DNA from: SIG565 sp045646145
Lineage (GTDB): Bacteria > Bacillota > Clostridia > Oscillospirales > Acutalibacteraceae
Length of the DNA stretch: 51,456 bases
Assembly (NCBI GenBank): GCA_045646145.1
Contig: JAZRKE010000053.1
Location: 1-51,456 of the forward strand
Direction of reading: 5' to 3'
A program made the position numbers and the translations under genes. Below the pieces are notes generated by a model, which worked only from the letters and a program-made list of their open reading frames with translations, searched no databases and was not told where the DNA came from. Positions 41,946 to 51,246 of this stretch are shown here, in pieces; the stretch's first letter is position 1; every line of letters starts with the position of its first letter.

Positions 41946-43214
41946 TTACACCTTCTTATTTATTACGGATAAAACTGATTTTTCCTTTTCAAATATATTT
42001 AACATTTTACAAATGTCATCTTCTTTTAGACTTTTGATAATATCGAGTTCTTCTGAATAATTATAACCGAAAACGGCACAATCTACAAGCATTAATGCAG
42101 TACCCTCAACACTATTATAGCGTTTAAGAGCCTGACCGTACATATCGCGCTTAACTGATTCAAACAATGAGCTGTCAATGCCCTCCAATTTAATGCGCTC
42201 AATTTCCCTTAGAATTTCGTCAGCAACGGCTTTGGGATTTGAAGATTCACCCTCAAATATTACCGCCGCAAATGACCTTCCGGTAAAATACTCGGCATCA
42301 AACTCATCGTTAATGAGCTTTAGGTCATTAAGGCGTTTATATAGCGGAGAAGCATCATCAGATATTATTTTAATAAGTGCGTTCATCGCTATAATATCGC
42401 TTAGTGTCGTCTGATAATCCAAAACGTCCTGTTTAAATCCAAAACAGAAAAGCGGTAATGATACCTCCAACTGTTTTTCGGTATAGTTTTTAATAACCGT
42501 TGCGGGTTCTGTAAATTCGCCACGCTTAAGTTCTATTTTTTCTGCATTTTTAACAGAGGCCTCTATTTTCGATAAAACCCGCTTTGTATTAACATTTCCC
42601 GCAATGCAGATAAACATATTTGAAGGATTATAAAATGTATTATAGCATTTATACAGCACCTTATCGTCAATTTTTGCAATAGATTCTGTGGTGCCTGCTA
42701 TATCAATTTTAACAGGGTTATTGTGGTACATATTTTCAAGCATACCAAAAAGAACACACCAGTTAGGAGAATCATCATACATTCTTATTTCCTGACCGAT
42801 TATTCCTTGTTCTTTATTTACTGTTTCTGCGGTAAAATACGGATTTTGAACAAAATCTAAAAGTATTGTCAAATTTTCATCAAATCGCTCGGTGCAAGAA
42901 AAGATATAGCAGGTGCGATCGAAGGATGTAAATGCGTTAGCATAGGCACCGGTTGCCGCGTATTTAGAAAAAGCATCGCCATCCTCACTTTCAAACAGCT
43001 TGTGCTCCAAAAAGTGCGCGATACCGTCAGGCACTGTGATTTCTTCTCCATTAACGGTAAAACTCGAATCAATAGAACCGTATTTTGTGCCGTACACAGC
43101 ATACACCGAATTAAATTCGGGTTTCTCATAAATATAAATCTTTAACCCATTTAAAAGTTCGGTAACGGTATATCCACTTTTGAGGGACTTATTATAAAAA
43201 TATTCCGTTTTCAT
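41946..43214 (-). CDS. ymfH: M16 zinc peptidase, YmfH-like
   Basis: Cytoplasmic insulinase-type peptidase of 422 residues. The inverted zinc motif HxxEH is intact in GIAHFLEHKLFESEDGDAFSKYAA (about 66-89), with the downstream Glu in VNKEQGIIGQEIRMYDDSP. YmfH works with the YmfF-like partner encoded immediately upstream. The stop of YmfF overlaps this ATG. Substrate unknown. Confidence 0.9.
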   Translation of the reverse strand: MKTEYFYNKSLKSGYTVTELLNGLKIYIYEKPEFNSVYAVYGTKYGSIDSSFTVNGEEITVPDGIAHFLEHKLFESEDGDAFSKYAATGAYANAFTSFDRTCYIFSCTERFDENLTILLDFVQNPYFTAETVNKEQGIIGQEIRMYDDSPNWCVLFGMLENMYHNNPVKIDIAGTTESIAKIDDKVLYKCYNTFYNPSNMFICIAGNVNTKRVLSKIEASVKNAEKIELKRGEFTEPATVIKNYTEKQLEVSLPLFCFGFKQDVLDYQTTLSDIIAMNALIKIISDDASPLYKRLNDLKLINDEFDAEYFTGRSFAAVIFEGESSNPKAVADEILREIERIKLEGIDSSLFESVKRDMYGQALKRYNSVEGTALMLVDCAVFGYNYSEELDIIKSLKEDDICKMLNIFEKEKSVLSVINKKV

Positions 43215-44503
43215 TACTCTACCCCCTTTGGCATCAACCTATAAACCGTGTGTAATTTAACACCCTTAGCAGCATTTATTACATCTTCCCGTGTAACTTT
43301 AGCCACCTGTCCTGCTACAAATTCAGGAGTTTTTAAATTATCGCGCATAATAAGAGTTGAATACCATCTATCAAGTGCGTAAACACTATCGTTATAAGAA
43401 TTTAACGAACTGGTAATGGCCTTAATTGAAGCATTAAAGGTAAAATCTGAAAATTCACCGTTTTTTACAAGCTCCAACTGATTTAAAATTTCCTTTTCTG
43501 CCTTTTCTCCGTTCGCAGCTTCAACACCTGACTGAACTAAGAGAAGCCCTTTAGTGCGAATACAGGAGGACGAGCAATAGTAACACAGGCTCATTTTTTC
43601 CCTTACATTCTCGAAAAGACGTGAATACGGTCCACCACCGAAAATATCGCACATTACATTAAGGCTTAACTCATCCTCGCCTGAAAGGTAGGTGGAAAAG
43701 CCCATAACCAACTTACCTTGGGCAACGTCAAAATTATCAGTAACACGTTTTACGCTCTGTGTGGGTTGGACGGGTTGTGATATGGTGTAATCGGTAATAT
43801 TGTTTCGTGAATACGCCGAAAGTCTTGCTTTAACCTTATCAAAAATACCATCTGGCAAGGCTTTTCCGATAACCTGAACTCTGATATATGAGTTATTAAG
43901 CATATTAAGCCAAGCGGTATAAAGTCTATCGGTAGTTATTTTCTCAGCCGCTTGTTTTGTACCGTACTTAGAGATGCCATATGCCGAATCCTCAAACATA
44001 ACACTGAGCATCCGATTTTTAGCAAAGGATCGCTTGTCATTTATTTCACTTTCAATATGTTCTATTTGCTTTCTCTTTTCCCGTTCTGTATCATCATAAG
44101 AAAAACTGTTATTTTTAACAAGCGGATTAAAAATCAGAGAAAGTAATAATTCCATGGCATCATTAATTACTGACTCACCTAAATTAAAGGCAAGCTCATC
44201 ATTAATAACAGAAATTGCTATTTTAATATGCTGAACATCCCTTACTTTATCCACTGAAACCGATAAATCGGCGCCGTAAAGCATATTAAGTTTTAAATTA
44301 AGTTTTGTATAATCGGGATATTTTTCACTGCAAGAGGTTAAAACATATGGCAGTAAAGCATTTTCAGCTATAGTTTCGGCTGATAGCGGAAGATAAAAAT
44401 TCATCGAAATAACTGTTGTATTAAATCTGGTATTTTCAACAAAAATTCCGTCAGCTCCATTAGATATTCTAAAACTTTTATATGACAAAATATAGTCCTC
44501 CAA
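43214..44503 (-). CDS. ymfF: M16-family protein lacking the zinc motif, YmfF-like
   Basis: Partner half of the YmfF/YmfH pair, 429 residues. The M16 fold is recognisable (FYLPLSAETIAENALLPYVLTSCSEKYP, KLVMGFSTYLSGEDELSLNVMCDIFGGGPYSRLFENVREKMSLCYYCSS). HxxEH is absent in the expected N-terminal region, so it is probably catalytically silent, as in other YmfF proteins. First gene of the leftward run to htrA, with TATAAT upstream. Confidence 0.88.
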   Translation of the reverse strand: MEDYILSYKSFRISNGADGIFVENTRFNTTVISMNFYLPLSAETIAENALLPYVLTSCSEKYPDYTKLNLKLNMLYGADLSVSVDKVRDVQHIKIAISVINDELAFNLGESVINDAMELLLSLIFNPLVKNNSFSYDDTEREKRKQIEHIESEINDKRSFAKNRMLSVMFEDSAYGISKYGTKQAAEKITTDRLYTAWLNMLNNSYIRVQVIGKALPDGIFDKVKARLSAYSRNNITDYTISQPVQPTQSVKRVTDNFDVAQGKLVMGFSTYLSGEDELSLNVMCDIFGGGPYSRLFENVREKMSLCYYCSSSCIRTKGLLLVQSGVEAANGEKAEKEILNQLELVKNGEFSDFTFNASIKAITSSLNSYNDSVYALDRWYSTLIMRDNLKTPEFVAGQVAKVTREDVINAAKGVKLHTVYRLMPKGVE

Positions 44504-44643
44504 TATAATTTTAAATTATTATAACATAAAGGTAGATTTTTCTCTACACAAATTTATGAATTTTTAGTAAATTTACTGTCACATATGTGGAAAACATAAT
44601 TTTATGTGATAAAATTATCTTATTAACTGAGCGAGGTGTTAAA

Positions 44644-46176
44644 ATGTCTAAAAAGAATTCTAAACGTGGAATACCGATTCAGACCCGCACAATTTTGAGC
44701 ATTATTATTCTGCTTTTGGAAATAATTTTTATTGCAAATTCAGTTATCAATTTTGCAGGTAAAATTTCCTGGTTGCACTCTTTAGCTGGATTTTTAGGAA
44801 TTATTCTTGTAATTCACATAATAACAATAAGAGGTAATCAGAGCTATAAAATTATGTGGATAGTGTTCATTTTACTAATTCCTGTTTTTGGAGTTCTTGC
44901 CTATCTCCTTTTCGGCGGAGGACGCGTTTTCCCTCACATTAAAAAACGCTTTAATGAATGTAATAAAAAATACCTATTGGCAATTAATTCTACAGATGCT
45001 ACTCAGAAATTAAATTACAACGATATGCTGCATTACCGACAGGCTGCATACCTTAAAAATGAAGGCGGATTCCCTATCTTTGACAATACAACAAGTGTTT
45101 TTCTCCCAAACGGCGAAGCTTTTTTTGATGAAGTTTTAAAGGTTCTAAAAACTGCCGAAAAATATATCTATATTGAATTTTTTATATTGGCAGAAGGATA
45201 TATGTGGGATGAAATTTTTAAAATTTTAACAGAAAAAAGCAAAACCGGTGTTGAAATTAAAATAATTTTTGATGATTTTGGTTCAATTAAAAGGCAAAAT
45301 AAAAATTTTGTATCCAAACTTAAAAAGTCGGGAATTGAGGTGTCTATTTTTAATCCAATCAGACCATCTATTGATATATTTATGAACAACCGCAATCATC
45401 GGAAGATAATAATCGTCGACAGTAAATACGCATTTACGGGAGGTATAAACATAGGAGATGAATATATAAATAAAGTAGAACGCTATGGGCACTGGCTTGA
45501 CACAGGTATTAAAATTGAAGGCAAGGCAGTAAACGCGTTTTTAGCTATGTTTTGCAGTATGTGGGAATTTACTACAAAACAGGAAATTGATATTAATTCG
45601 AAATTGGGAATTCATAAAGGCAATAAGGACGGATTTTATATACCTTATTGTGATGACCCTCTAGATATTTCCAATACAGCACAAGGCATCTATATGCAGA
45701 TTATAGGAACGGCGCAAAAATTTGTTTACATCGAAACCCCCTATTTAATTCTTGACAGCGCTATGATATCAGCTCTCTGCCTTGCTACAAAATCTGGAGT
45801 TGATGTAAGAATTATTACACCGCACATCCCTGATAAATGGTATGTACATCCTGTTACTCAATACTATTACTCAGAACTCCTTGATTCCGGTGTGAAAATT
45901 TATGAATACACTCCGGGTTTTATTCATTCAAAAGTATTTGTATCCGATGACAGTGTTGCAACCGTTGGTACCGTTAATATGGATTATCGCAGTTTCAATT
46001 TCCATTTTGAATGCGGTGTATGGTGTTCAGGCAGCCGCTCCGTTCATGAAATCAAAAAAAATTTCTTATCCACACTTGAAAACTGCGAAGAGATTATTAA
46101 TGAGGAATGGAAAAAAAGACCTTTACTCAAAAAATTTAAACAAACTATTCTTCACTTATTTGCGCCACTAATGTAA
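44644..46176 (+). CDS. cls: Cardiolipin synthase
   Basis: Phospholipase-D-type enzyme condensing two phosphatidylglycerols to cardiolipin. The 510 residues begin with two membrane segments (about 15-35 and 41-61, the second followed by a third hydrophobic stretch). Two HKD motifs follow: NHRKIIIVDSKYAFTGGINIGDEYI and HSKVFVSDDSVATVGTVNMDYRS. ATG at 44644 follows GAGGTG; an ATG 57 bases upstream lacks a ribosome site. Promoter weak (TAAAAT near 44606). Confidence 0.93.
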   Translation: MSKKNSKRGIPIQTRTILSIIILLLEIIFIANSVINFAGKISWLHSLAGFLGIILVIHIITIRGNQSYKIMWIVFILLIPVFGVLAYLLFGGGRVFPHIKKRFNECNKKYLLAINSTDATQKLNYNDMLHYRQAAYLKNEGGFPIFDNTTSVFLPNGEAFFDEVLKVLKTAEKYIYIEFFILAEGYMWDEIFKILTEKSKTGVEIKIIFDDFGSIKRQNKNFVSKLKKSGIEVSIFNPIRPSIDIFMNNRNHRKIIIVDSKYAFTGGINIGDEYINKVERYGHWLDTGIKIEGKAVNAFLAMFCSMWEFTTKQEIDINSKLGIHKGNKDGFYIPYCDDPLDISNTAQGIYMQIIGTAQKFVYIETPYLILDSAMISALCLATKSGVDVRIITPHIPDKWYVHPVTQYYYSELLDSGVKIYEYTPGFIHSKVFVSDDSVATVGTVNMDYRSFNFHFECGVWCSGSRSVHEIKKNFLSTLENCEEIINEEWKKRPLLKKFKQTILHLFAPLM

Positions 46177-46205
46177 TTGACTTTTTAGGTAACATATGTT
46201 ATAAT
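46177..46205 (+). promoter_or_regulatory. Sigma-A promoter of the small membrane peptide gene
   Basis: TTGACT (46177-46182), 17-bp spacer, TATAAT (46200-46205), immediately after the cls stop and 23 bases before the ATG at 46228. Confidence 0.75.
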
Positions 46206-46227
46206 TTTAAAGAAAGGTGGTATATTT

Positions 46228-46386
46228 ATGAAATTAAAAAATATCTTAATTGCTCTTTCCATTATTATAGGTATAGTTTCTATGGCAGCGGGTGTTGCAG
46301 TTATAGTTGACAGAATTCTTAAAAAGAAAGAATGCTATGAGGGTTACATCGAATGCGACTGCACCGAAGATGAAGCGGCTGAATAA
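46228..46386 (+). CDS. Small single-pass membrane peptide, Cys-rich tail (52 aa)
   Basis: Short gene not recognised as any family. The protein is 52 residues: MKLKNILIALSIIIGIVSMA, then AGVAVIVDRILKKKECYEGY, then IECDCTEDEAAE. The first 28 residues form one hydrophobic segment, followed by a basic KKK and an acidic tail with three Cys in 10 residues. AAAGGTGG lies 8 bases before the ATG. A consensus promoter (46177-46205) and a strong terminator (46393-46421) make it a self-contained transcription unit, supporting expression. The topology (inside or outside tail) is not clear. Confidence 0.7.
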   Translation: MKLKNILIALSIIIGIVSMAAGVAVIVDRILKKKECYEGYIECDCTEDEAAE

Positions 46387-46392
46387 TTAATT

Positions 46393-46426
46393 TAACGGAT
46401 GCAACTTGTTTGCATCCGTTATTTTT
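46393..46426 (+). terminator. Terminator of the small membrane peptide gene
   Basis: 12-bp stem TAACGGATGCAA (46393-46404) / TTGCATCCGTTA (46410-46421), 5-base loop, T-run. Confidence 0.87.
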
Positions 46427-46530
46427 ATGTTTTTTGTTAATTTTACACAAAATTTATGCATTTTTCGTGTAATTAAAAAAATGTTTTGTTGAATTGTAAT
46501 AGTTTTTTATTAGAAAATTAATATAACCAC

Positions 46531-46559
46531 TTGAAAAAATCATATGAATATAGTATTAT
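46531..46559 (+). promoter_or_regulatory. Sigma-A promoter of glgP
   Basis: TTGAAA (46531-46536), 17-bp spacer, TATTAT (46554-46559), about 50 bases before the ATG. The rest of the 46387-46607 gap is AT-rich with no evident structure beyond the terminator. Confidence 0.6.
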
Positions 46560-46607
46560 TAAAATAACATAATAATAATGTGAATTATTTTTTAGGAGCG
46601 ATAAATA

Positions 46608-49013
46608 ATGGCAAAAAAATATACACCTGAAATTATTGCAAATTTAATCGAAAAAAAGCTTTTGCATAATTTCGGTATATCCACCGCACAAGCATCCGAT
46701 GAGGCGTTTTATAAAGCTACAGTTTTGGTTTTGCGTGATATAATGCGCGAAAGAAGAACCGCTTTTAAAAAGGCTACAGCTGAGCAGACCGCGAAAACTG
46801 TATATTATCTTAGTATGGAATTCCTTATGGGACGCTCTCTCAAGAACAACCTCTTTAATTTAGAACTTGAAGATACCGTTTCAAAGGCGCTTTCAAAATT
46901 TAAGGTTAGGCTTGATAATTTGTATGAATTAGAGCCTGATGCTGGTCTTGGAAACGGTGGCCTTGGAAGACTTGCCGCCTGCTTCTTAGACGGACTTTCA
47001 AGTGGAAGCTATCCGGCAATGGGCTACTGCATTAAATATGAATTCGGCATATTCCGCCAGAAAATTGTTGATGGCTGGCAGACCGAAATGCCTGACTTTT
47101 GGTTGCCCGGAGGTGAAGTTTGGTTAGAGCCACGCCCTGCCTCAGCAGTTGATGTTAAATTTGACGGTAAAATTAATGAATGGTGGGACGGTGAGCACCA
47201 CAATATTTCTCACGAAAATTATACCGTTGTCCGTGCCATGCCATATGACCTTATGGTTGCAGGAAAAGACGGCAAAACCGTTAATGCTTTAAGACTGTGG
47301 AGTGCTGAATATCAGGATATAGATATGTCAGCCTTTAATCAGGGTGATTATGTAAAAGCACTCGAGCAAAAGGCCAATACTGAGGTTATCAGTAAAGTTT
47401 TGTATCCGGAAGATAATCATATGGAAGGCAAATCGCTAAGACTCCGTCAGCAGTACTTCTTAGTATCAGCTTCAATTCAAGATATATTGAACCGCCACTT
47501 GCGCACCTATAACACGCTTGAAAATCTGCCCGAAAAGGTTGCTATTCATATTAATGACACTCATCCTACCCTATCCATACCTGAACTTATGCGATTTTTA
47601 CTTGATGAATGTGGATATTCCTGGGAAAAAGCTTGGAGCATTGTTAAAGGAACTGTGGCATATACAAATCACACCGTTATGAAGGAAGCACTTGAATGTT
47701 GGCAGGAATCATTAGTTAAACACAGAATTCCAAGAGTTTACCAGATAATTAAGGAAATTGATAATCGCTTCCGTGAAGAAATGTGGAACGAAACCCACGA
47801 TGCTGCTATAGTTGAAAGAACCGCGATTATTAAAAACGGTATGATTCATATGGCTAATCTTTGTGTTGCAGCATCACACACTGTTAACGGTGTTTCAAAA
47901 CTTCACAGCGAAATTTTAAAGGATTCCTTATTTAATGATTTCTACAAGATAACCCCTGATAAGTTCACTAATGTTACAAATGGTATAGCTCATCGCAGAT
48001 GGCTCTGCCAAGCAAACCCAATGCTCACAAAATATTTAACCGAGCTTATTGGCGACGGCTTTGTAAAGGACGCCGCAGAACTTTCGAAATTAGAGAAATT
48101 CGCAGATGATAAAAATGTTCTTTTAAAGCTCGATGAAATCAAGCGTGCAAATAAGGTACGTCTTTCAAATTATGTCAAAAACAACTTTGGTGTTGTCCTT
48201 AATCCCGACTCAGTTTTTGATATGCAGATTAAGCGTCTGCACGAATATAAGCGTCAGCACCTAAACGCGCTTCATATTATCTCTGATTATCTGTATTTAA
48301 AGGATAATCCTAATGCCGATTTTGTTCCTAAAACCTATATCTTCGGTGCGAAAGCCGCTCCAGGTTATCTTCTTGCTAAACAGATTATCCATTTAATCAA
48401 TAAATTAGCTGATATTATTGAAAATGACCGTACAGTAAGTGATAAATTAAAGGTTATTTTCCTTGAAGATTACCGCGTAACACTTGCAGAGCTTATGATA
48501 CCTGCCGCAAATATCAGTGAACAGATTTCCCTTGCATCTACAGAAGCCAGTGGCACAGGTAATATGAAACTGATGATGAACGGTGCTATAACACTCGGTA
48601 CTGAAGATGGAGCCAATGTTGAAATTCATAAGGCTGTGGGTGATGATAACATTATAATCTTTGGATTGGAAACTCCCGAGGTTATGAAAATTCAGAAAAA
48701 CGGATATAATCCGCGCCCCTATTATGATAATAATCCTACTCTTCGCCGCGCTGTTGATTTTATTGGAGCCGATGTTGGGGGACAGAATTTTGATGCAGTC
48801 TATAGTGCACTTACCAATGCTGATTCTTATATGGCTATGGCAGATTTTGCCGACTATTGTCGTGCTCATGACACCGCATCAAGACTTTACAGTGATAAAA
48901 TAACATTTAACAAGATGTCCCTTATGAACATCGCTAAATCGGGTATATTCTCGGCAGACCGTTCTATTGACGACTATGCCAAAAACATATGGAATATTAC
49001 CCCCATTAAATAA
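46608..49013 (+). CDS. glgP: Glycogen/starch/alpha-glucan phosphorylase
   Basis: GT35 enzyme releasing glucose 1-phosphate from alpha-1,4-glucans with phosphate and pyridoxal phosphate. The 801 residues are full length: SMEFLMGRSLKNNLFNLELE, the DAGLGNGGLGRLAACFLDGLSSGSYPAMGY segment, HINDTHPTLSIPELMR, RIKRLHEYKRQHLNALHII-like (MQIKRLHEYKRQHLNALHII), and EASGTGNMKLMMNGAITLGTEDGANVEI containing the PLP Lys. ATG after TAGGAGCG. Followed 2 bases later by a GH13 gene. Confidence 0.97.
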   Translation: MAKKYTPEIIANLIEKKLLHNFGISTAQASDEAFYKATVLVLRDIMRERRTAFKKATAEQTAKTVYYLSMEFLMGRSLKNNLFNLELEDTVSKALSKFKVRLDNLYELEPDAGLGNGGLGRLAACFLDGLSSGSYPAMGYCIKYEFGIFRQKIVDGWQTEMPDFWLPGGEVWLEPRPASAVDVKFDGKINEWWDGEHHNISHENYTVVRAMPYDLMVAGKDGKTVNALRLWSAEYQDIDMSAFNQGDYVKALEQKANTEVISKVLYPEDNHMEGKSLRLRQQYFLVSASIQDILNRHLRTYNTLENLPEKVAIHINDTHPTLSIPELMRFLLDECGYSWEKAWSIVKGTVAYTNHTVMKEALECWQESLVKHRIPRVYQIIKEIDNRFREEMWNETHDAAIVERTAIIKNGMIHMANLCVAASHTVNGVSKLHSEILKDSLFNDFYKITPDKFTNVTNGIAHRRWLCQANPMLTKYLTELIGDGFVKDAAELSKLEKFADDKNVLLKLDEIKRANKVRLSNYVKNNFGVVLNPDSVFDMQIKRLHEYKRQHLNALHIISDYLYLKDNPNADFVPKTYIFGAKAAPGYLLAKQIIHLINKLADIIENDRTVSDKLKVIFLEDYRVTLAELMIPAANISEQISLASTEASGTGNMKLMMNGAITLGTEDGANVEIHKAVGDDNIIIFGLETPEVMKIQKNGYNPRPYYDNNPTLRRAVDFIGADVGGQNFDAVYSALTNADSYMAMADFADYCRAHDTASRLYSDKITFNKMSLMNIAKSGIFSADRSIDDYAKNIWNITPIK

Positions 49014-49015
49014 CT

Positions 49016-50881
49016 ATGCAATACTTTCCTTTTGACTCATGGAAAAAAATTTATAAAGAGCATTTTGGAGCCGTAGCTTCTGGTGAAATCCAGAGGCTTC
49101 GGCTATTACTTCATAAGGACGCATGTTGTTATAAAGCGTATCTCAGAATCCGGCGCGACGATGAACCTAATTTCAAAGAAATTGAATTATCCCCTGCTGA
49201 ATGGCTTGACTCTTATCAATTTTTTGATTGTGAGCTCTCTCTTTCTACAGGTATTTATTGGTATTGCTTCAGATACGAAAGTGCTCACGGTGAATTTTAT
49301 GTAACACGCTGCGACGGTCCGATAGGTCATGTGTCACAGAATGGCGAATACTGGCAACAGACTGTTTATGAAGACGATTTTTATACGCCCGAATGGCTAT
49401 ATGGCGGCACTATTTATCAGATTTTCCCTGACAGATTTTATAATTCAGGTACCCCAAAATCAAACGTACCCAACAGCCGATATTTAACTAAAACCTGGGA
49501 AAAACAACCCGAATATAAGCAAAACAACGGCAAATGCAGTCTTGGCAACGATTATTACGGCGGCGACCTTAACGGCATTAACGAAAAACTGCCCTATCTT
49601 TACGATTTAGGGATAACATGTATTTACTTAAACCCCATTTTTGAAGCTGATTCTAATCATCGCTATAATACTGCAAATTACTTAAAAATTGACCCTATAT
49701 TAGGTGATGAGAAGGATCTTGAAAATTTATGTAAGAATGCTAGCAAACTCGGTATACGCGTTATTTTAGACGGCGTATTTTCCCATACGGGTGATGACAG
49801 TATTTATTTTAACAAGTACGGCACTTATGATAGTGTAGGAGCATATAATTCGGTGAATTCCCCTTATTATAGTTGGTTTAAATTTAAAAATTGGCCCGAT
49901 GACTATCACGCCTGGTGGGGTATTAAAACTCTGCCTGAAGTAAATGAAGATAATGAAAATTTCACCGAATTTATTACCGGGAAAGGCGGCGTACTTCGTT
50001 ATTGGCTTAAAAAAGGTATAAGCGGTTGGCGACTTGATGTTGCCGATGAACTACCTGATAATTTTTTAGAAAACATAAGAAAAGCGATTAAATCCGAGAA
50101 CAAGGACGCATATCTTTTAGGTGAAGTTTGGGAAGATGCTACCAATAAAATCAGCTACGGTAAAAGGCGTAAATTTTTACAGGGCAAACAGTTAGATTCT
50201 GTTATGAACTACCCCTTTGCAAATGCTATAATAGATTTTATTAAAAGTGGCAATTCAAAAACCTTTATAAATACCATTTTGTCGGTTTGCGAAAATTATC
50301 CGCCTATGAGTATTCGTACGCTTATGAATCATATAGGAACACACGATACTGCACGAATTTTAACCGTTTTAGGTAAATCTGACGCCTATACTGGAGACCG
50401 TGCATGGCAGTCCGCTCAATCGCTCTCAAGCAGTGAATATGATTTTGCTAAAAGGCGGCTAAAACTTGCTTCATTTCTGCAATTCACATTACCCGGTGTT
50501 CCATCAGTATTCTATGGCGACGAAGCGGGAGTCCAAGGCTTTAGCGACCCATTTTGCAGAGCTACTTATCCTTGGGGTAAGGAAAACAGTGACCTATTCA
50601 CTCATTATAAATATTTAGGCGAAATCAGAAAAAATACCCACTGCCTTAAAAACGAGTCATTCATACCCTACCACCTTGAAAACGGTCTTGTAAGCTATAT
50701 AAGAAGTAGTAATCAAGATTCACTTTTCTTAGCAGTTAACACAAATTATTACGATATTTGGCTTGAGGCACCAAATGAATTCAAAAATTGCAAGAATTCA
50801 CTATACGGCGATTCTCCGAACTCAGACGGCTGGGTGTGCGTAAAGCCTCTATCGGCAGTTATGCTAAAAACAGAGTCATAA
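49016..50881 (+). CDS. GH13 alpha-glucan hydrolase (neopullulanase/maltogenic-amylase type)
   Basis: Predicted to hydrolyse alpha-glucan or maltodextrin to shorter products. The 621 residues have an N-terminal beta domain (1-120, CBM34-like) and a catalytic barrel starting at GGTIYQIFPDRFYNSG (about 129-144). Motifs are CIYLNPIF, region I VILDGVFSHTGDDS, region II GWRLDVADEL (nucleophile Asp), region III LLGEVWED (acid/base Glu) and region IV MNHIGTHDTAR. Co-transcribed with glgP, so it probably debranches or trims glucans for phosphorolysis. No signal peptide, so cytoplasmic. Exact specificity (neopullulanase, cyclomaltodextrinase) unproven. Confidence 0.88.
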   Translation: MQYFPFDSWKKIYKEHFGAVASGEIQRLRLLLHKDACCYKAYLRIRRDDEPNFKEIELSPAEWLDSYQFFDCELSLSTGIYWYCFRYESAHGEFYVTRCDGPIGHVSQNGEYWQQTVYEDDFYTPEWLYGGTIYQIFPDRFYNSGTPKSNVPNSRYLTKTWEKQPEYKQNNGKCSLGNDYYGGDLNGINEKLPYLYDLGITCIYLNPIFEADSNHRYNTANYLKIDPILGDEKDLENLCKNASKLGIRVILDGVFSHTGDDSIYFNKYGTYDSVGAYNSVNSPYYSWFKFKNWPDDYHAWWGIKTLPEVNEDNENFTEFITGKGGVLRYWLKKGISGWRLDVADELPDNFLENIRKAIKSENKDAYLLGEVWEDATNKISYGKRRKFLQGKQLDSVMNYPFANAIIDFIKSGNSKTFINTILSVCENYPPMSIRTLMNHIGTHDTARILTVLGKSDAYTGDRAWQSAQSLSSSEYDFAKRRLKLASFLQFTLPGVPSVFYGDEAGVQGFSDPFCRATYPWGKENSDLFTHYKYLGEIRKNTHCLKNESFIPYHLENGLVSYIRSSNQDSLFLAVNTNYYDIWLEAPNEFKNCKNSLYGDSPNSDGWVCVKPLSAVMLKTES

Positions 50882-50900
50882 TACGGCTCTGTTTTTTCTT
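50866..50900 (+). terminator. Terminator of glgP-GH13
   Basis: Stem AAAAACAGAGTC (50866-50877) / GGCTCTGTTTTT (50885-50896), one G-U, 7-base loop, T-rich tail; overlaps the final codons. Confidence 0.75.
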
Positions 50901-50911
50901 AATTTTACCTT

Positions 50912-50940
50912 TTATAATTTCTAAATAGTTTCGCAAAATA
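50912..50940 (+). promoter_or_regulatory. Possible sigma-G/F promoter of the SASP gene
   Basis: The -10-like CAAAATA (50934-50940) fits CAWWNTA, with an imperfect -35 (TTATA, 50912-50916) 17 bp upstream. The spacing to the ATG (about 41 bases) is suitable, but the -35 is weak. Confidence 0.35.
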
Positions 50941-50981
50941 ATATTACAAACGCAAAATTTGTAATTAAGGAGTGAAATACA

Positions 50982-51167
50982 ATGGCTAAAAATGTAGTAC
51001 CCGAGGCTAAAGAAGCTCTCAACCGTTTTAAGATGGAAGCTGCTAACGAAGTAGGCGTAAATCTTAAGCAGGGTTACAACGGAGACCTTACCTCTAAGCA
51101 GGCTGGTTCTATCGGTGGACAGATGGTTAAGAAAATGATCGAGTCCTATGAAAACGGTATGAAGTAA
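50982..51167 (+). CDS. Small acid-soluble spore protein, alpha/beta type
   Basis: DNA-coating protein protecting spore DNA. The 61 residues match the family: VPEAKEALNRFKMEAANEVG (1-25 region), then GYNGDLTSKQAGSIGGQMVKKMIESYE, where the LTSKQAGSIGGQMVKKMI DNA-binding helix is very conserved. AAGGAG precedes the ATG. It is a single gene, and direct evidence that this organism makes endospores or descends from one that does. Confidence 0.96.
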   Translation: MAKNVVPEAKEALNRFKMEAANEVGVNLKQGYNGDLTSKQAGSIGGQMVKKMIESYENGMK

Positions 51168-51216
51168 TCCATTCCGCAAAATAAAGTATTGTTTATGACA
51201 GTATCATATATAATAC

Positions 51217-51246
51217 TAAAGAGCCTCGCAAAAGCGGGGCTCTTGT
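51217..51246. terminator. Bidirectional terminator between the SASP and the Y-family polymerase
   Basis: Stem AAGAGCCTCGC (51219-51229) / GCGGGGCTCTT (51234-51244), 4-base loop, one G-T pair. Confidence 0.8.

Noticed and set aside
46387..46607. Riboswitch or small RNA in the glgP leader
   Set aside because: Apart from the terminator and a sigma-A promoter, the stretch is AT-rich with no stable nested stems.
48447..48869. 140-codon open frame antisense to glgP
   Set aside because: Reverse of the PLP-binding region of GlgP; low-complexity Ile/Ser-rich translation and no start signals.
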